From NCBI GenBank assembly GCA_020634235.1, contig JACKCB010000001.1, positions 1,178,001-1,242,000 on the forward strand: DNA of 64,000 bases, in the 5' to 3' direction. Position 1 is the stretch's first letter, and the number at the start of each line of letters is the position of its first letter. Source of the DNA: Ardenticatenaceae bacterium. Lineage in GTDB: Bacteria > Chloroflexota > Anaerolineae > Promineifilales > Promineifilaceae. Made by a program: the position numbers and the translations under genes. The notes beneath the pieces are model-generated. The model saw nothing but the letters and a program-made list of their open reading frames with translations. It did not search any database and was not told the DNA's origin. Of the stretch, positions 1 to 8,137 are shown piece by piece.

Positions 1-23
1 ATGTGCGCGAATTTAGCGCGCAG

Positions 24-770
24 CTACTCCTCTACCACAAAGTGGTAGGTCAACACCCCGGCCGTGAGCATCATCACGTCAAATGCCACAACCAGGGCAA
101 TGGGAGCGCGCACGTCAGCCCAGAGGGGCGCTTCGGGCAGCATGAAGGCGGAGACGGCACTGGCCGCGGCCAACACGGCCGGCAACGTCAGGGGCAGCAG
201 CAAAATCGGCAGCAGAACATCGCGAGAGCGGGTCTGGATGGTCATTGAAGAGACCAGGACACCGGCCGCCACGTAGCCAATCGTGCCCAAGATCACAATG
301 GCCACCACCGGTGGCTGCCAAAAAGGGCGGTTGAAGAAGACAGAAAACAAAGGCACCAGGATCAGTTCCAGAATCAGCATGAAGAGCATAATGCTGATCA
401 CCTTGCCCAGGAAGATGGCGCTGCGGTCCACAGGAGCCATCAGCACGGCATCGATGCTGCGGTTTTCCTGCTCGCTGGCCATGGAGCGGTTCAGGCCCAG
501 GGTGCCGGCCAGCAAGATGGTAATCCACAGCAGGCCAGAGGCCACGTTGCGTGCCGCGTCTAGCTTCAATTCCAGGGCGAAGTTGAAGACAATCACCGCC
601 GTCAAGGAGAACACGGCCATCACGCTGAGCGTCTGGCGGGTGTGCTGTTCCATGACCAGGTCTTTCCAGACAATGGCCCAGACGGCCGCCAGATAGACGG
701 CAATGCTCCCGGCCGGGGCGCGGTCTGCCTCTACGGGGGCCGGTTTAATGGCCGTTTCTTCCTGACTCAT
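24..770 (-). CDS. ccmB: Heme exporter subunit CcmB
   Basis: Membrane permease of the CcmAB ABC transporter, which works in cytochrome c maturation (System I) at the cytoplasmic membrane. The 248-residue protein has a cytoplasmic N-terminal tail of about 30 residues and about six hydrophobic segments. It carries the family-typical stretch ASEQENRSIDAVLMAPVDRS after the second segment. It starts inside the end of ccmA (26-bp overlap), with AGGAA just upstream of the ATG, so the two are translationally coupled. The next genes of the operon (ccmC and onward would be expected) lie outside the window. The assignment is solid; the tail is somewhat longer than in proteobacterial CcmB. Confidence 0.9.
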   Translation of the reverse strand: MSQEETAIKPAPVEADRAPAGSIAVYLAAVWAIVWKDLVMEQHTRQTLSVMAVFSLTAVIVFNFALELKLDAARNVASGLLWITILLAGTLGLNRSMASEQENRSIDAVLMAPVDRSAIFLGKVISIMLFMLILELILVPLFSVFFNRPFWQPPVVAIVILGTIGYVAAGVLVSSMTIQTRSRDVLLPILLLPLTLPAVLAAASAVSAFMLPEAPLWADVRAPIALVVAFDVMMLTAGVLTYHFVVEE

Positions 771-1470
771 GACGGTTCCTGGTCACCTCAGTGTAATAGG
801 CCAGAAAATCAGCCGGGCTCATGCTGTCTCTGGCCAGTTCGGCCGCTATTTTACCACGATTCAGAATGGCAATGCGGTCACACAAATTCAAGCCATGCAC
901 TAAGTCGTGCGTAATCATCAAAATGGTACGGCCCAAATCAGATTCGCGGCGCAGCAGATCATCCAACAAAGCCGAAGCCTCACGGTCCAGGCCAGTGTAA
1001 GGCTCGTCCAACAGCAGCACATCCGGCTCATGCAGCGTTGCCCGGGCAATGGTCAGGCGCTGGTACATGCCGCGGGAAAAGGTCCGCACCGGGTCGCGCT
1101 GCCGTGCGGCCAGCCCCACCGTCTTCAACGCTGCGGCAACCTGCGCCTCCCCATCGGGCAGGCGATACAGCCGGGCAAAGAAGTGCAGATTCTCGGCGGC
1201 GGTCAGGTCCCCATAGAGCAGCGGCTGGTGAGAAACCAGGCCGATGTGCTGGCGCACTTTGTCGGCGTGTGCAGGCAGCGACCAGCCGCCCACGCGTACT
1301 TCGCCGGCGTTGGCCCGCAGGAGGGTGGCCACAATGCGCAGCAGGGTGCTTTTGCCCGCCCCGTTGCTGCCTACCAGGGTCACAAATTCACCCGGCCGGA
1401 CCTGCAAATCGACCCCGCGCAGCACCAGATTCAGGCCATATTTCTTGACAACACCTTGCAATTTAATCAT
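745..1470 (-). CDS. ccmA: Heme exporter ATP-binding subunit CcmA
   Basis: ATPase of the CcmAB transporter that powers release of holo-CcmE during cytochrome c assembly. The 241-residue protein has a Walker A at about residues 34-42 (GSNGAGKST), a signature loop FSRGMYQRL and a Walker B LLLDEP followed by YTGLDR. The SRGM form of the signature is normal for CcmA. It precedes ccmB with a 26-bp overlap. The 5-prime leader contains two copies of CCCGGCCGGG and follows a recognisable promoter near 1528-1555. Confidence 0.92.
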   Translation of the reverse strand: MIKLQGVVKKYGLNLVLRGVDLQVRPGEFVTLVGSNGAGKSTLLRIVATLLRANAGEVRVGGWSLPAHADKVRQHIGLVSHQPLLYGDLTAAENLHFFARLYRLPDGEAQVAAALKTVGLAARQRDPVRTFSRGMYQRLTIARATLHEPDVLLLDEPYTGLDREASALLDDLLRRESDLGRTILMITHDLVHGLNLCDRIAILNRGKIAAELARDSMSPADFLAYYTEVTRNRHESGRNGH

Positions 1471-1527
1471 TCTCTCATTCCATCACCCCGGCCGGGCTTA
1501 TCATGCCCCCGGCCGGGAGCAGAAGCT

Positions 1528-1555
1528 ATTGTAAGCCTTCTCACCCAGGAGACAA
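1528..1555 (-). promoter_or_regulatory. Candidate sigma-70-type promoter of ccmAB
   Basis: On the minus strand, TTGTCT (1555-1550) and TACAAT (1533-1528) are separated by 16 bp, matching 4 of 6 and 5 of 6 consensus bases. Transcription would start near 1521, giving a leader of about 50 nt before ccmA. Confidence 0.5.
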
Positions 1556-1654
1556 CCTTTTGTGCCCAGGCCCAGCATGCCGACTTTTTGTGTAAAGTAG
1601 CGGGGACAAATCAGAGGCAGATCGGTGGCAATCAGTCTAGAAACGGGCCGTCGC

Positions 1655-1682
1655 TTGCTACCGTACACCAGTTTGCTATAAT
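1655..1682 (+). promoter_or_regulatory. Candidate extended -10 promoter
   Basis: TTGCTA (1655-1660), a 16-bp spacer and a perfect TATAAT (1677-1682) preceded by TGC, which makes an extended -10. It faces the gene beginning at 1736 and is divergent from the ccmAB promoter. Confidence 0.6.
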
Positions 1683-1735
1683 GTCGGTTAATATTTCGGG
1701 AAGAATATGAGAGAAGAGGGTAAGCAAAACTAGCA

Positions 1736-2569
1736 ATGTTGAATGGAACAATAACGCCGTGGCTACTTGGGGGGCTCGGGCTGATTGTTCTGTTTGCGTT
1801 CGTTAGAACAATCAGTTCCTGGCGGAGCCTCAAAAAATCCCCTTATTTCTACATGCGCCAACAAGCGGCGCAGCAGTTGCGCACAAATCTGCTGCTGGTG
1901 CTGGCCCTCATTGGCGGCATGGCCGGCGTTGGCTTTATCGCCCAGCGGCAGCCAGTGGCCGTTCCGGCCAACGTCGCCCTCATCGCCAGCGCCAAACCGG
2001 TGGCCGAGGAGCCAGCGTTGGTGGTAGAGCCAGAAGGCATCTCTATTGTCTCTTATGACACGCCCCAGGCAGTGGAGATAAGCGTACTCTCGCCCCCGGC
2101 CGGGGCAGATAGCACCACCGCGGCCACAGCCGGGGATCGCCCCGACCTGGCAGCCCCATCAGACATTACCCCCGCACTCCCCACAGAATTCGACCAGTAT
2201 GAACCCCTTGTAGACTTGCAACCCAACACGCGCATGGGTTCACTGGTATTCTCAACCGACATTGACGACAACTTCGAGCCTGTTGCCCCCCAGCGCGTTT
2301 TTGGCGAAGGGTTCTTCACCGTTTACGCCACCTTCTTCTACGAAGCCATGGCCGACGGCATGGAATGGGCCTGGATCTGGCGCTACAACGGGCAAATTGT
2401 GAATGGCGGAAACGAGCTGTGGGCCTATGGGGATGAAGGACCAGGTTGGATCTACTACCAGCCACCCGAAGGATTCCGCGAAGGGGAGTACACATTGGAA
2501 GTGTGGGTAAACGGAAAACTGTTTGGCCAATCCAGCATTGCCGTAGAGAGCGGCGTCGCCAACCAGTAA
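1736..2569 (+). CDS. Membrane-anchored protein of unknown function
   Basis: I do not recognise this 277-residue protein. Two hydrophobic helices at about residues 8-26 and 50-70 flank a short basic loop. They are followed by a Pro/Ala-rich linker (about 75-165) that is probably extracytoplasmic. The last 110 residues form a compact beta-rich domain with many aromatic and Gly residues (for example EWAWIWRYNG), resembling Ig-like domains of secreted Chloroflexota proteins. It is monocistronic, with its own promoter at 1655-1682. A role in envelope sensing or binding is a guess from topology only. Confidence 0.7.
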   Translation: MLNGTITPWLLGGLGLIVLFAFVRTISSWRSLKKSPYFYMRQQAAQQLRTNLLLVLALIGGMAGVGFIAQRQPVAVPANVALIASAKPVAEEPALVVEPEGISIVSYDTPQAVEISVLSPPAGADSTTAATAGDRPDLAAPSDITPALPTEFDQYEPLVDLQPNTRMGSLVFSTDIDDNFEPVAPQRVFGEGFFTVYATFFYEAMADGMEWAWIWRYNGQIVNGGNELWAYGDEGPGWIYYQPPEGFREGEYTLEVWVNGKLFGQSSIAVESGVANQ

Positions 2570-2639
2570 GCAACGCCAGCCCACACAAGCTGTTGTCATC
2601 CCGGCCGGGGTCATCCCCCGGCCTTCTCTTATCCCCACC

Positions 2640-4238
2640 CTAACGCCCCAACCGCTGCCGGGCCATTGCCCAAAACTGCCCAATCTCCTGCACTCGCAGC
2701 AGCCAGCACAACAACAAATACACCCCTCCACCAGCCAGGCTGCCCAACACAAGCTGCCACAACATCCCCACGCCCTGCCCTACCAGCCAGCCATAAGCCG
2801 CCCACATCACCCCCCCCATCACCAATCCCGCCAGACTCATCCGCCACACGCCATCCCACAGATGGTGCCCATCCACCCCACCCAGCCTGGGCCGCAGCAA
2901 CCATAGCAGCCCACCCGCCTCAATCGTCGAAGAAATGCTTACCGCCAGCGCCAGCCCACCCAGCGACAACCACCCCCACGCCGGGAACACAATCCCGCTC
3001 AGCCAATACCCCAAAGCAGCCATCACCAGCAGCTGCACCCCCCCGGCCAACACCGGCGTCCACGTATCCTCCAGCGAGTAAAAAGCACGCGAAATCACCT
3101 CCAGCGCCGACAACCCAACCAGCCCCGGCGCATAAAAAGCCAGCGCCCAGGCCACCAACAACGTGTCCTGCGCGTCAAACGCGCCCCGCTGAAACAACAA
3201 GGCAATAATCGGCCGGCTCAACACCATCAAAATCATCGTGGCCGGAATCCCCAAAAACGAGATCAGCCGCAGCGAATCGGCCAGAATGCGGCGCATCTGC
3301 GCCAGAGAACGCTGTGCCGCCAACGCGGCCAGCGTCGGAAAAGCCACAATGCCCAGCGCCTGCCCAATCGCCCCCTGCGGCAGCAGCACCACCCGCCAGG
3401 CATTCGTTAGCGCGGGAATGCTGCCAAACAACATGAACTGCCCCATAAACTGCAACACAAAGTGGTTAACCTGACCGAACGACAGCCCCAGCATCCGCGG
3501 AATCATCAGCCGGATCACCTGCTGCACCCCCGGATCACGCGCGGTCAGGATGGGCGAATACCTGGCCCGGCGCAGCCGCAAGCCCGGGATTTGAATGAGC
3601 ATGTGCCCGGCCGCGCCGGCCACCGTGCCCAGAGCAATACCCATCACGTTGGGGGCCAGGGCAATGGTACCCACAATAATGCCTACGTTGTACACAATCG
3701 GCGCAATCGCCGGCAAAACAAAATGCTGGCGCGCATTGAGCGCCGCCATAAACACGCCGCTAATGCCAAAAATAATGGTCGACAACAGCATCACCCGCGT
3801 GAGTTCGGTGGAAAGTTCTAGCAGGCCCGGCTGCTCCGCCATCAACTCAAAGTAAAAAAGGCTCAAGAATTCGCGGGCAAAGATAGCCGCCAGCGCCGAT
3901 ACAACAACCAGCACCACCGTAATCAGGTTCAGGATAGCCGAGAAGAGCCGCCAGCCACCCGCCTCGTCATCGCGCACAAAATAAGCCGCAAAGGTAGGGA
4001 TAAAGGCCGAGCCTAAAGCACCGCCGGCGATGATGTAGAAAAGGGTATCGGGCAGCCGGCTGGCGATTTCGTAAGCATTGACCTGGATAGTGTCCAGGCT
4101 GTAGATATTGACGATGATGGCTCCCCGGACAAAGCCGAGGACACGGCTGATGAGAAAAGCCACGGACACAATGGTCGCAGCGCGGAGGACCTGCCCCCGG
4201 CCGGGAAGGATCTGGGTTTCTTCTTGGGGCGTAGACAT
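2640..4238 (-). CDS. murJ: Lipid II flippase MurJ (MviN family)
   Basis: Member of the MOP superfamily that flips undecaprenyl-linked peptidoglycan precursor across the cytoplasmic membrane. The 532-residue protein has about 14 hydrophobic segments. The N-terminal region after residue 25 (SVAFLISRVLGFVRGAII) is the typical MviN start, and Arg residues lie in the central cavity helices. Length is normal for the family. It stands alone on the minus strand. About 65 bp upstream of its start is a strong terminator hairpin that ends a putative small RNA or acts as a leader attenuator. A paralogous wzx-type flippase lies at 47817-49385. Confidence 0.9.
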   Translation of the reverse strand: MSTPQEETQILPGRGQVLRAATIVSVAFLISRVLGFVRGAIIVNIYSLDTIQVNAYEIASRLPDTLFYIIAGGALGSAFIPTFAAYFVRDDEAGGWRLFSAILNLITVVLVVVSALAAIFAREFLSLFYFELMAEQPGLLELSTELTRVMLLSTIIFGISGVFMAALNARQHFVLPAIAPIVYNVGIIVGTIALAPNVMGIALGTVAGAAGHMLIQIPGLRLRRARYSPILTARDPGVQQVIRLMIPRMLGLSFGQVNHFVLQFMGQFMLFGSIPALTNAWRVVLLPQGAIGQALGIVAFPTLAALAAQRSLAQMRRILADSLRLISFLGIPATMILMVLSRPIIALLFQRGAFDAQDTLLVAWALAFYAPGLVGLSALEVISRAFYSLEDTWTPVLAGGVQLLVMAALGYWLSGIVFPAWGWLSLGGLALAVSISSTIEAGGLLWLLRPRLGGVDGHHLWDGVWRMSLAGLVMGGVMWAAYGWLVGQGVGMLWQLVLGSLAGGGVYLLLCWLLRVQEIGQFWAMARQRLGR

Positions 4239-4303
4239 GAGGGGGGATTATACGCCGTTGCCCGCGAATTGTCTTGAAGCCATGTGCCAACCCGGCAACA
4301 ACA

Positions 4304-4334
4304 CAAAAAAAGCGGGCTGATTTCTCAGCCCGCT
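4304..4334 (-). terminator. Intrinsic terminator
   Basis: A perfect 10-bp stem (AGCGGGCTGA, 4311-4320, with TCAGCCCGCT, 4325-4334) around a 4-nt loop is followed on the minus strand by a run of seven T. The opposite direction has no T run, so it terminates minus-strand transcripts entering from above 4334. Confidence 0.85.
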
Positions 4335-4416
4335 CAGGATTTCTTGGAGAGCCAGGAACGCCGAACCCTGACTCTCATTAAAAGGAGGAGAAGAAGAAGA
4401 GATTGTTTACCCTTCA
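4304..4416 (-). ncRNA. Candidate small RNA with anti-Shine-Dalgarno tract
   Basis: The minus strand between murJ and the glycosyltransferase has a perfect TATAAT at 4428-4423. About 30 nt further on comes a pyrimidine-rich stretch containing CTCCTCCTTTT (around 4388-4378), complementary to ribosome binding sites. Then comes a near-perfect 10-bp hairpin (GAGAGTCAGG pairing with CCTGGCTCTC, about 4376-4347) and an intrinsic terminator at 4334-4304. No convincing -35 box sits 16-18 bp upstream of the -10. No open reading frame of note lies in it. It could instead be a leader/attenuator of murJ, which starts 66 nt downstream. Confidence 0.4.
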
Positions 4417-4596
4417 TGCTGCATTATAGGGCAGTTATCTAACCAATGCTCTACGCCCGGCCTACTCAGACCCTACGCAAAACCTACGCTCGTGACATAT
4501 TTCACAAGCTTCCGTTTCGCAGGCCACAGGCACCCGCCAATGGCCACCGCCCGCCAAAATTGGCGCTTTACCCATTCCGGTTTAGAATCAAACGTC

Positions 4597-7407
4597 ATGA
4601 CGCAGCGACGCACCCTGGCCCTCCTCATCCTATGCCTGCTGACGGCCGCCATCCTGCGCCTGCCAGACCTGGCCAACACCCCCCCCGGCCTCCACTACGA
4701 CGAAGCGGCCAACGCTATCCTCGCCGGTGACATCGGTTTGCGCGGCGACCGGCCGCTCTTCATTGAAAGCTACACCGGCAAAGAGGTGCTCTTCTTCTAC
4801 CTGGCCGGCGGGCTGATGCGCCTGGTGGGCGAATCCGTCTTCACCCTACGGCTAACCGCGGCCTACGTTGGGCTGCTTACTGTGGCTGCGGCTTACTGGC
4901 TGGGCCGCGAACTACTGGCCGACCGGCGCATGGCCCTGATGGCCACCGTGCTGCTGGCCATCAGCTTCTGGCATGTGCTGTTCAGCCGCCTCGGTTTCCG
5001 GGCCATTACCGAGCCGCTGCTGCAAGCGCTGGCCGTGGCTGCCCTGTTTCGCGGCCTCAAGCGGGAGCAGTGGGCCTGGTGCGTAGCCGGTGGCGTCTTC
5101 CTGGGACTGGCCGCCTACACTTATCTGGCCGTGCGCGTCTTCCCCGTGGTGCTGCTCATTGCCCTGGTACCCTTCCTGCTAAACCGGGCCAGGTTCCCCG
5201 GCCGGGTCGCTCAAATCGGCTTGTTTGGCCTGGCAGCACTCGTCGTCGCCCTGCCACTGCTGCTTTACTTCTACAGCCACCCCCAGGCATTTTGGGTACG
5301 CATCAGCCAGGTCGGCCCGGCCGGGAGCACCCCCAACCTCCTGCAAACCTACCTGGAATCGCTGGGCATGTTCTTCCTGCTGGGCGATCCCTACTGGCGC
5401 TTCAACCTCCCCGGCCGGGCCTTGTTCAACTGGTTCTGGGGCGGCCTGCTGCTGGTCGGCTGGCTCACCATGCTCCTGCGCTGGCGCCGCTGGTGGTACG
5501 ACTGGCAGAAGGCAGCCGTCGTCCTCCTGCTGCTCACCCCCTTCATCATGATTCTGCCCACCTCGCTGGCCGTCAACGAAATCGTGCCCAGCAACCTGCG
5601 GGCCATCGGCCTCATCCCTTTCATTTTCTACCTCCCGGCCGTGGGGTTGGTGCACCTGCTGGAGATGCTGGCCGACTACCTGCGCCGCCCCGACCTCCCG
5701 GCCGCGCGCCTGCTGCAGCGGCTGCGCCTGCTGCAAGGATACGAAGTCAACTACGCCCTGGTAGCCGGCCTGACCCTGCTCCTGGGCGGCTACACCACCG
5801 GCCGGGCCTACTTCCAGACCTGGGCCACCCGCACCGACCTGTTCTACGACGCCGACGCCGACCTGGCCGCCACGGCGCGCTACCTGGACCAGCAAGATAC
5901 CACCGGCCGGGCTATCTACGTCGCCGCCTTACACTACCGCCACCCCACCCTGGCCTTCCTCAGCAATAAGTACGACCAGGTCCGCTGGCTGCCACAAAGC
6001 CAGGCCCTGGTCTTCCCGGCCGGGACGCCCGCCCTCTACCTTTTCCCCCACAACAGCCCCGCACCCGACTGGGCCACCCCCTTCCTGCCCAGCCCGCAGC
6101 CCGGCCCGGCCGGGCCAGACGGCCAGCCCCTCTACACCGCCTACTGGCTAGACAATCCGCCCGAACTGGCCATCTCCCAGCCGGTAGACGCCAGCTTTGG
6201 CCAGACCATCACCCTCTTAGGCTACGACGTGGCCCCGGCCGGGGCCGGGACCACCCTCCCGCTCACCCTCTACTGGCGCGTCAATGCCCCCCCGGCCGGG
6301 GCGCTAACCCCATTTGTCCACCTGGAAGACACCTGGGGTCACCGCTGGAGCCAGGTAGAACCCTTCGGCTATCCCGCCGAGCAGTGGCTGCCGGGCGACC
6401 TCATCATCCAGCGCGTCGATGTGCCCGTCCCCCACGGCACGCCGCCCGGCCCCTACCGCCTGCGCGTCGGCCTGTTCGACCCCAGCAGTGGGGCCCGTCT
6501 GCCCCGGCTGGACAGCGCCGGCCGTTACGCCGGCGACGCCTACCTCATCGAGCCGGCCACCGTGCTGCGCAGCGACCCGCCCCGCACTCTGCCCACGCCA
6601 CCCCGTGGCCGGCCCTACCTGGTACGCCCCGGTCTGCAAATACTGGGCTACGAACGCGGCGATTTCACCTTGAGCAACGGCGAAACCCTCTTCCTGGCCC
6701 TGTGGTGGCACGCCACCGCACCGCAGCCCCGGCTCACCAGCCGCCTGGAGCTGCGGCCCAGCGATGGCCCCGGCCGGGTACTGCTAGACAGCGAGCCCGT
6801 CCACAACACGTATCCCTTCAGCCAATGGGTGCCGCCACAGTTCATCATCGACCGCCTCGACCCGACCATTCCCAACGACCTCCCGGCCGGGCAGTACACG
6901 CTGGATTACCGGCTGCTAGACGAAGCGGGCGACACCCTGATACAGACCCAACTGGGCAGCATCACCGTCAGAGCCACCGCGCGCAGCTTCACGCCACCCC
7001 CAATCAGCCATCCCCTCGACGCAGCTTTTGGCAGCGAAATTAAGCTGCTGGGCTATGATCTGGCCGGCTCAACCACCGGGCAGTATCATTTGCGGCTAAT
7101 ATGGCAGGCCATTGCCCCGCCGGCCGCCGACTACACCATCTTCGTCCACCTGCTGCACCCCGATGGCACCTGCTGCCCCTGGCAAGCCGACAACTACCCG
7201 CGCCAGGGTAGCTACCCCACCAGCCGCTGGCTAACCGGCGAGGTCGTCGTCGAGGAGTACGATATTGTCCTGCCAGATGGGCTCCCGGCCGGGAGCTATC
7301 CGCTAGAAGTGGGGCTGTACCTGGCCGAAACAGGCCAACGGCTGGTCGTCAGCCAGCCCGGCCTGCCCGACAGCGACATCGTGCTGCTGCGCCCCATCAA
7401 TCACTGA
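4597..7407 (+). CDS. GT39-like membrane glycosyltransferase with tandem beta-sandwich domains
   Basis: A GT-C fold membrane enzyme of the ArnT/PMT type, expected to use polyprenyl-phosphate sugars on the outer face of the membrane; acceptor unknown. The ATG at 4597 (MTQRRT) gives 936 residues. The alternative ATG at 4492 adds 35 residues that look uncoded. Residues 1-440 hold about 11 hydrophobic segments. The family motif HYDEAANAI lies in the first external loop at about residue 32, where the catalytic acid is expected. Residues about 560-930 hold three repeats of a beta-sandwich with recurring LLGYD, LYW, FVHL and PxGxY elements. Such C-terminal repeats are common on Chloroflexota GT39 proteins. 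Not part of an operon. Confidence 0.75.
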   Translation: MTQRRTLALLILCLLTAAILRLPDLANTPPGLHYDEAANAILAGDIGLRGDRPLFIESYTGKEVLFFYLAGGLMRLVGESVFTLRLTAAYVGLLTVAAAYWLGRELLADRRMALMATVLLAISFWHVLFSRLGFRAITEPLLQALAVAALFRGLKREQWAWCVAGGVFLGLAAYTYLAVRVFPVVLLIALVPFLLNRARFPGRVAQIGLFGLAALVVALPLLLYFYSHPQAFWVRISQVGPAGSTPNLLQTYLESLGMFFLLGDPYWRFNLPGRALFNWFWGGLLLVGWLTMLLRWRRWWYDWQKAAVVLLLLTPFIMILPTSLAVNEIVPSNLRAIGLIPFIFYLPAVGLVHLLEMLADYLRRPDLPAARLLQRLRLLQGYEVNYALVAGLTLLLGGYTTGRAYFQTWATRTDLFYDADADLAATARYLDQQDTTGRAIYVAALHYRHPTLAFLSNKYDQVRWLPQSQALVFPAGTPALYLFPHNSPAPDWATPFLPSPQPGPAGPDGQPLYTAYWLDNPPELAISQPVDASFGQTITLLGYDVAPAGAGTTLPLTLYWRVNAPPAGALTPFVHLEDTWGHRWSQVEPFGYPAEQWLPGDLIIQRVDVPVPHGTPPGPYRLRVGLFDPSSGARLPRLDSAGRYAGDAYLIEPATVLRSDPPRTLPTPPRGRPYLVRPGLQILGYERGDFTLSNGETLFLALWWHATAPQPRLTSRLELRPSDGPGRVLLDSEPVHNTYPFSQWVPPQFIIDRLDPTIPNDLPAGQYTLDYRLLDEAGDTLIQTQLGSITVRATARSFTPPPISHPLDAAFGSEIKLLGYDLAGSTTGQYHLRLIWQAIAPPAADYTIFVHLLHPDGTCCPWQADNYPRQGSYPTSRWLTGEVVVEEYDIVLPDGLPAGSYPLEVGLYLAETGQRLVVSQPGLPDSDIVLLRPINH

Positions 7408-7434
7408 CCAGCACATACGGTAACCGTGCAGAGC

Positions 7435-7486
7435 CGGCAGATTTGCCGACCAATTCCTGGCTCATACCTCCGGCAGACAATCTGCC
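7435..7486 (+). other. Competing hairpins between two genes
   Basis: Two local hairpins, CGGCA/TGCCG (7435-7448) and GGCAGA/TCTGCC (7472-7486), compete with a longer pairing of GGCAGATT (7436-7443) with AATCTGCC (7479-7486). It lies between the GT39-like gene and the small membrane protein. It may be a terminator or a leader switch; the T-rich tail (CTTTCT) is weak. Confidence 0.3.
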
Positions 7487-7522
7487 AGCTTTCTAGAAGG
7501 ACTTAACGCCTACGAGCAAACC

Positions 7523-8089
7523 ATGAAATTACTATCCAAAGCGCAACTGATCTTGATCGTCCGCGGGGCCATTTTGGGCGCTATTGCCGGCGGCATTGGC
7601 GTGGGCCTGGTAGGGCGCGCCGACCCGGCCGGGCGCTTCAGCGCCCTGCTGGGCAGCAGCCTGGGCACCATCCTGGGCTTGCTGGCCTACAGCTTCCTGC
7701 AACAACAGTTCGGCGGCCGGTTCGGCAAATACGTGGGCAGCGCCGCGGGCGGAATCATCGCCGGGCTGGTTGTCGGCCTGACGGTGCCCGAAGCGCGGCT
7801 GATTGCGCCGCTGGCCGGCCTCATTTTCGGACCGCTCATCGCCTGGTTGGGGCTGCTGTGGGGCGGCTTGCTGGGCAGCCTGGTCAGCGGCCTGCTGCTG
7901 GGCGCACTGGCAACCCTCCTAAACCCGGCCGGGGGCGTCGTCGGCGGTGCACTGGGCGGGGCAATCATCAACCTCCTGTTCGGCACCATCGCCACCCTGA
8001 TCATCTACGTCGTCGACAAAGTACTCCACCTGCTCTCCCAGCGCGTCCTGGAACCGCCGCCAGCCCCCGATGAACCGCCCAACAACTAG
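7523..8089 (+). CDS. Small Gly/Leu-rich membrane protein, unknown
   Basis: I do not recognise this 188-residue protein. After a short basic start (MKLLSKAQ) it is a series of about five hydrophobic, glycine-rich helices with GxxxG spacing (for example GAILGAIAGGIGVGLVGR). It ends with a short Pro-rich hydrophilic tail. Gly-zipper composition of this sort occurs in small membrane-packing or pore-like proteins, but no catalytic motif is visible. An AGAAGGA lies about 22 nt upstream of the ATG, rather far. The following gene begins 48 nt later on the same strand. Confidence 0.65.
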   Translation: MKLLSKAQLILIVRGAILGAIAGGIGVGLVGRADPAGRFSALLGSSLGTILGLLAYSFLQQQFGGRFGKYVGSAAGGIIAGLVVGLTVPEARLIAPLAGLIFGPLIAWLGLLWGGLLGSLVSGLLLGALATLLNPAGGVVGGALGGAIINLLFGTIATLIIYVVDKVLHLLSQRVLEPPPAPDEPPNN

Positions 8090-8137
8090 CACCCGCGCCG
8101 CCAGCCCCCCAGGAAGCAGGCCCACTGCAATTAGCCG

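Noticed and set aside
1487..1517. CCCGGCCGGG copies as REP elements or transcription terminators
   Set aside because: A perfect 10-bp palindrome without a loop makes a poor single hairpin. There is no T run, and most copies are inside genes.
4340..4380. tRNA-like T-arm (GGTTCGG in a stem) in the small RNA candidate
   Set aside because: The stem does not make a 5-bp T-arm with a 7-nt loop, and no acceptor or anticodon arm can be folded.
4379..4441. Strong plus-strand AAAGGAGG as a ribosome binding site
   Set aside because: Only an 8-codon frame follows, and nothing conserved is visible; the minus-strand reading as an anti-SD tract explains it better.
4597..7407. Oligosaccharyltransferase STT3/PglB for the GT39-like gene
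   Set aside because: No WWDYG motif is present; the early HYDEA loop fits GT39/ArnT-like enzymes.
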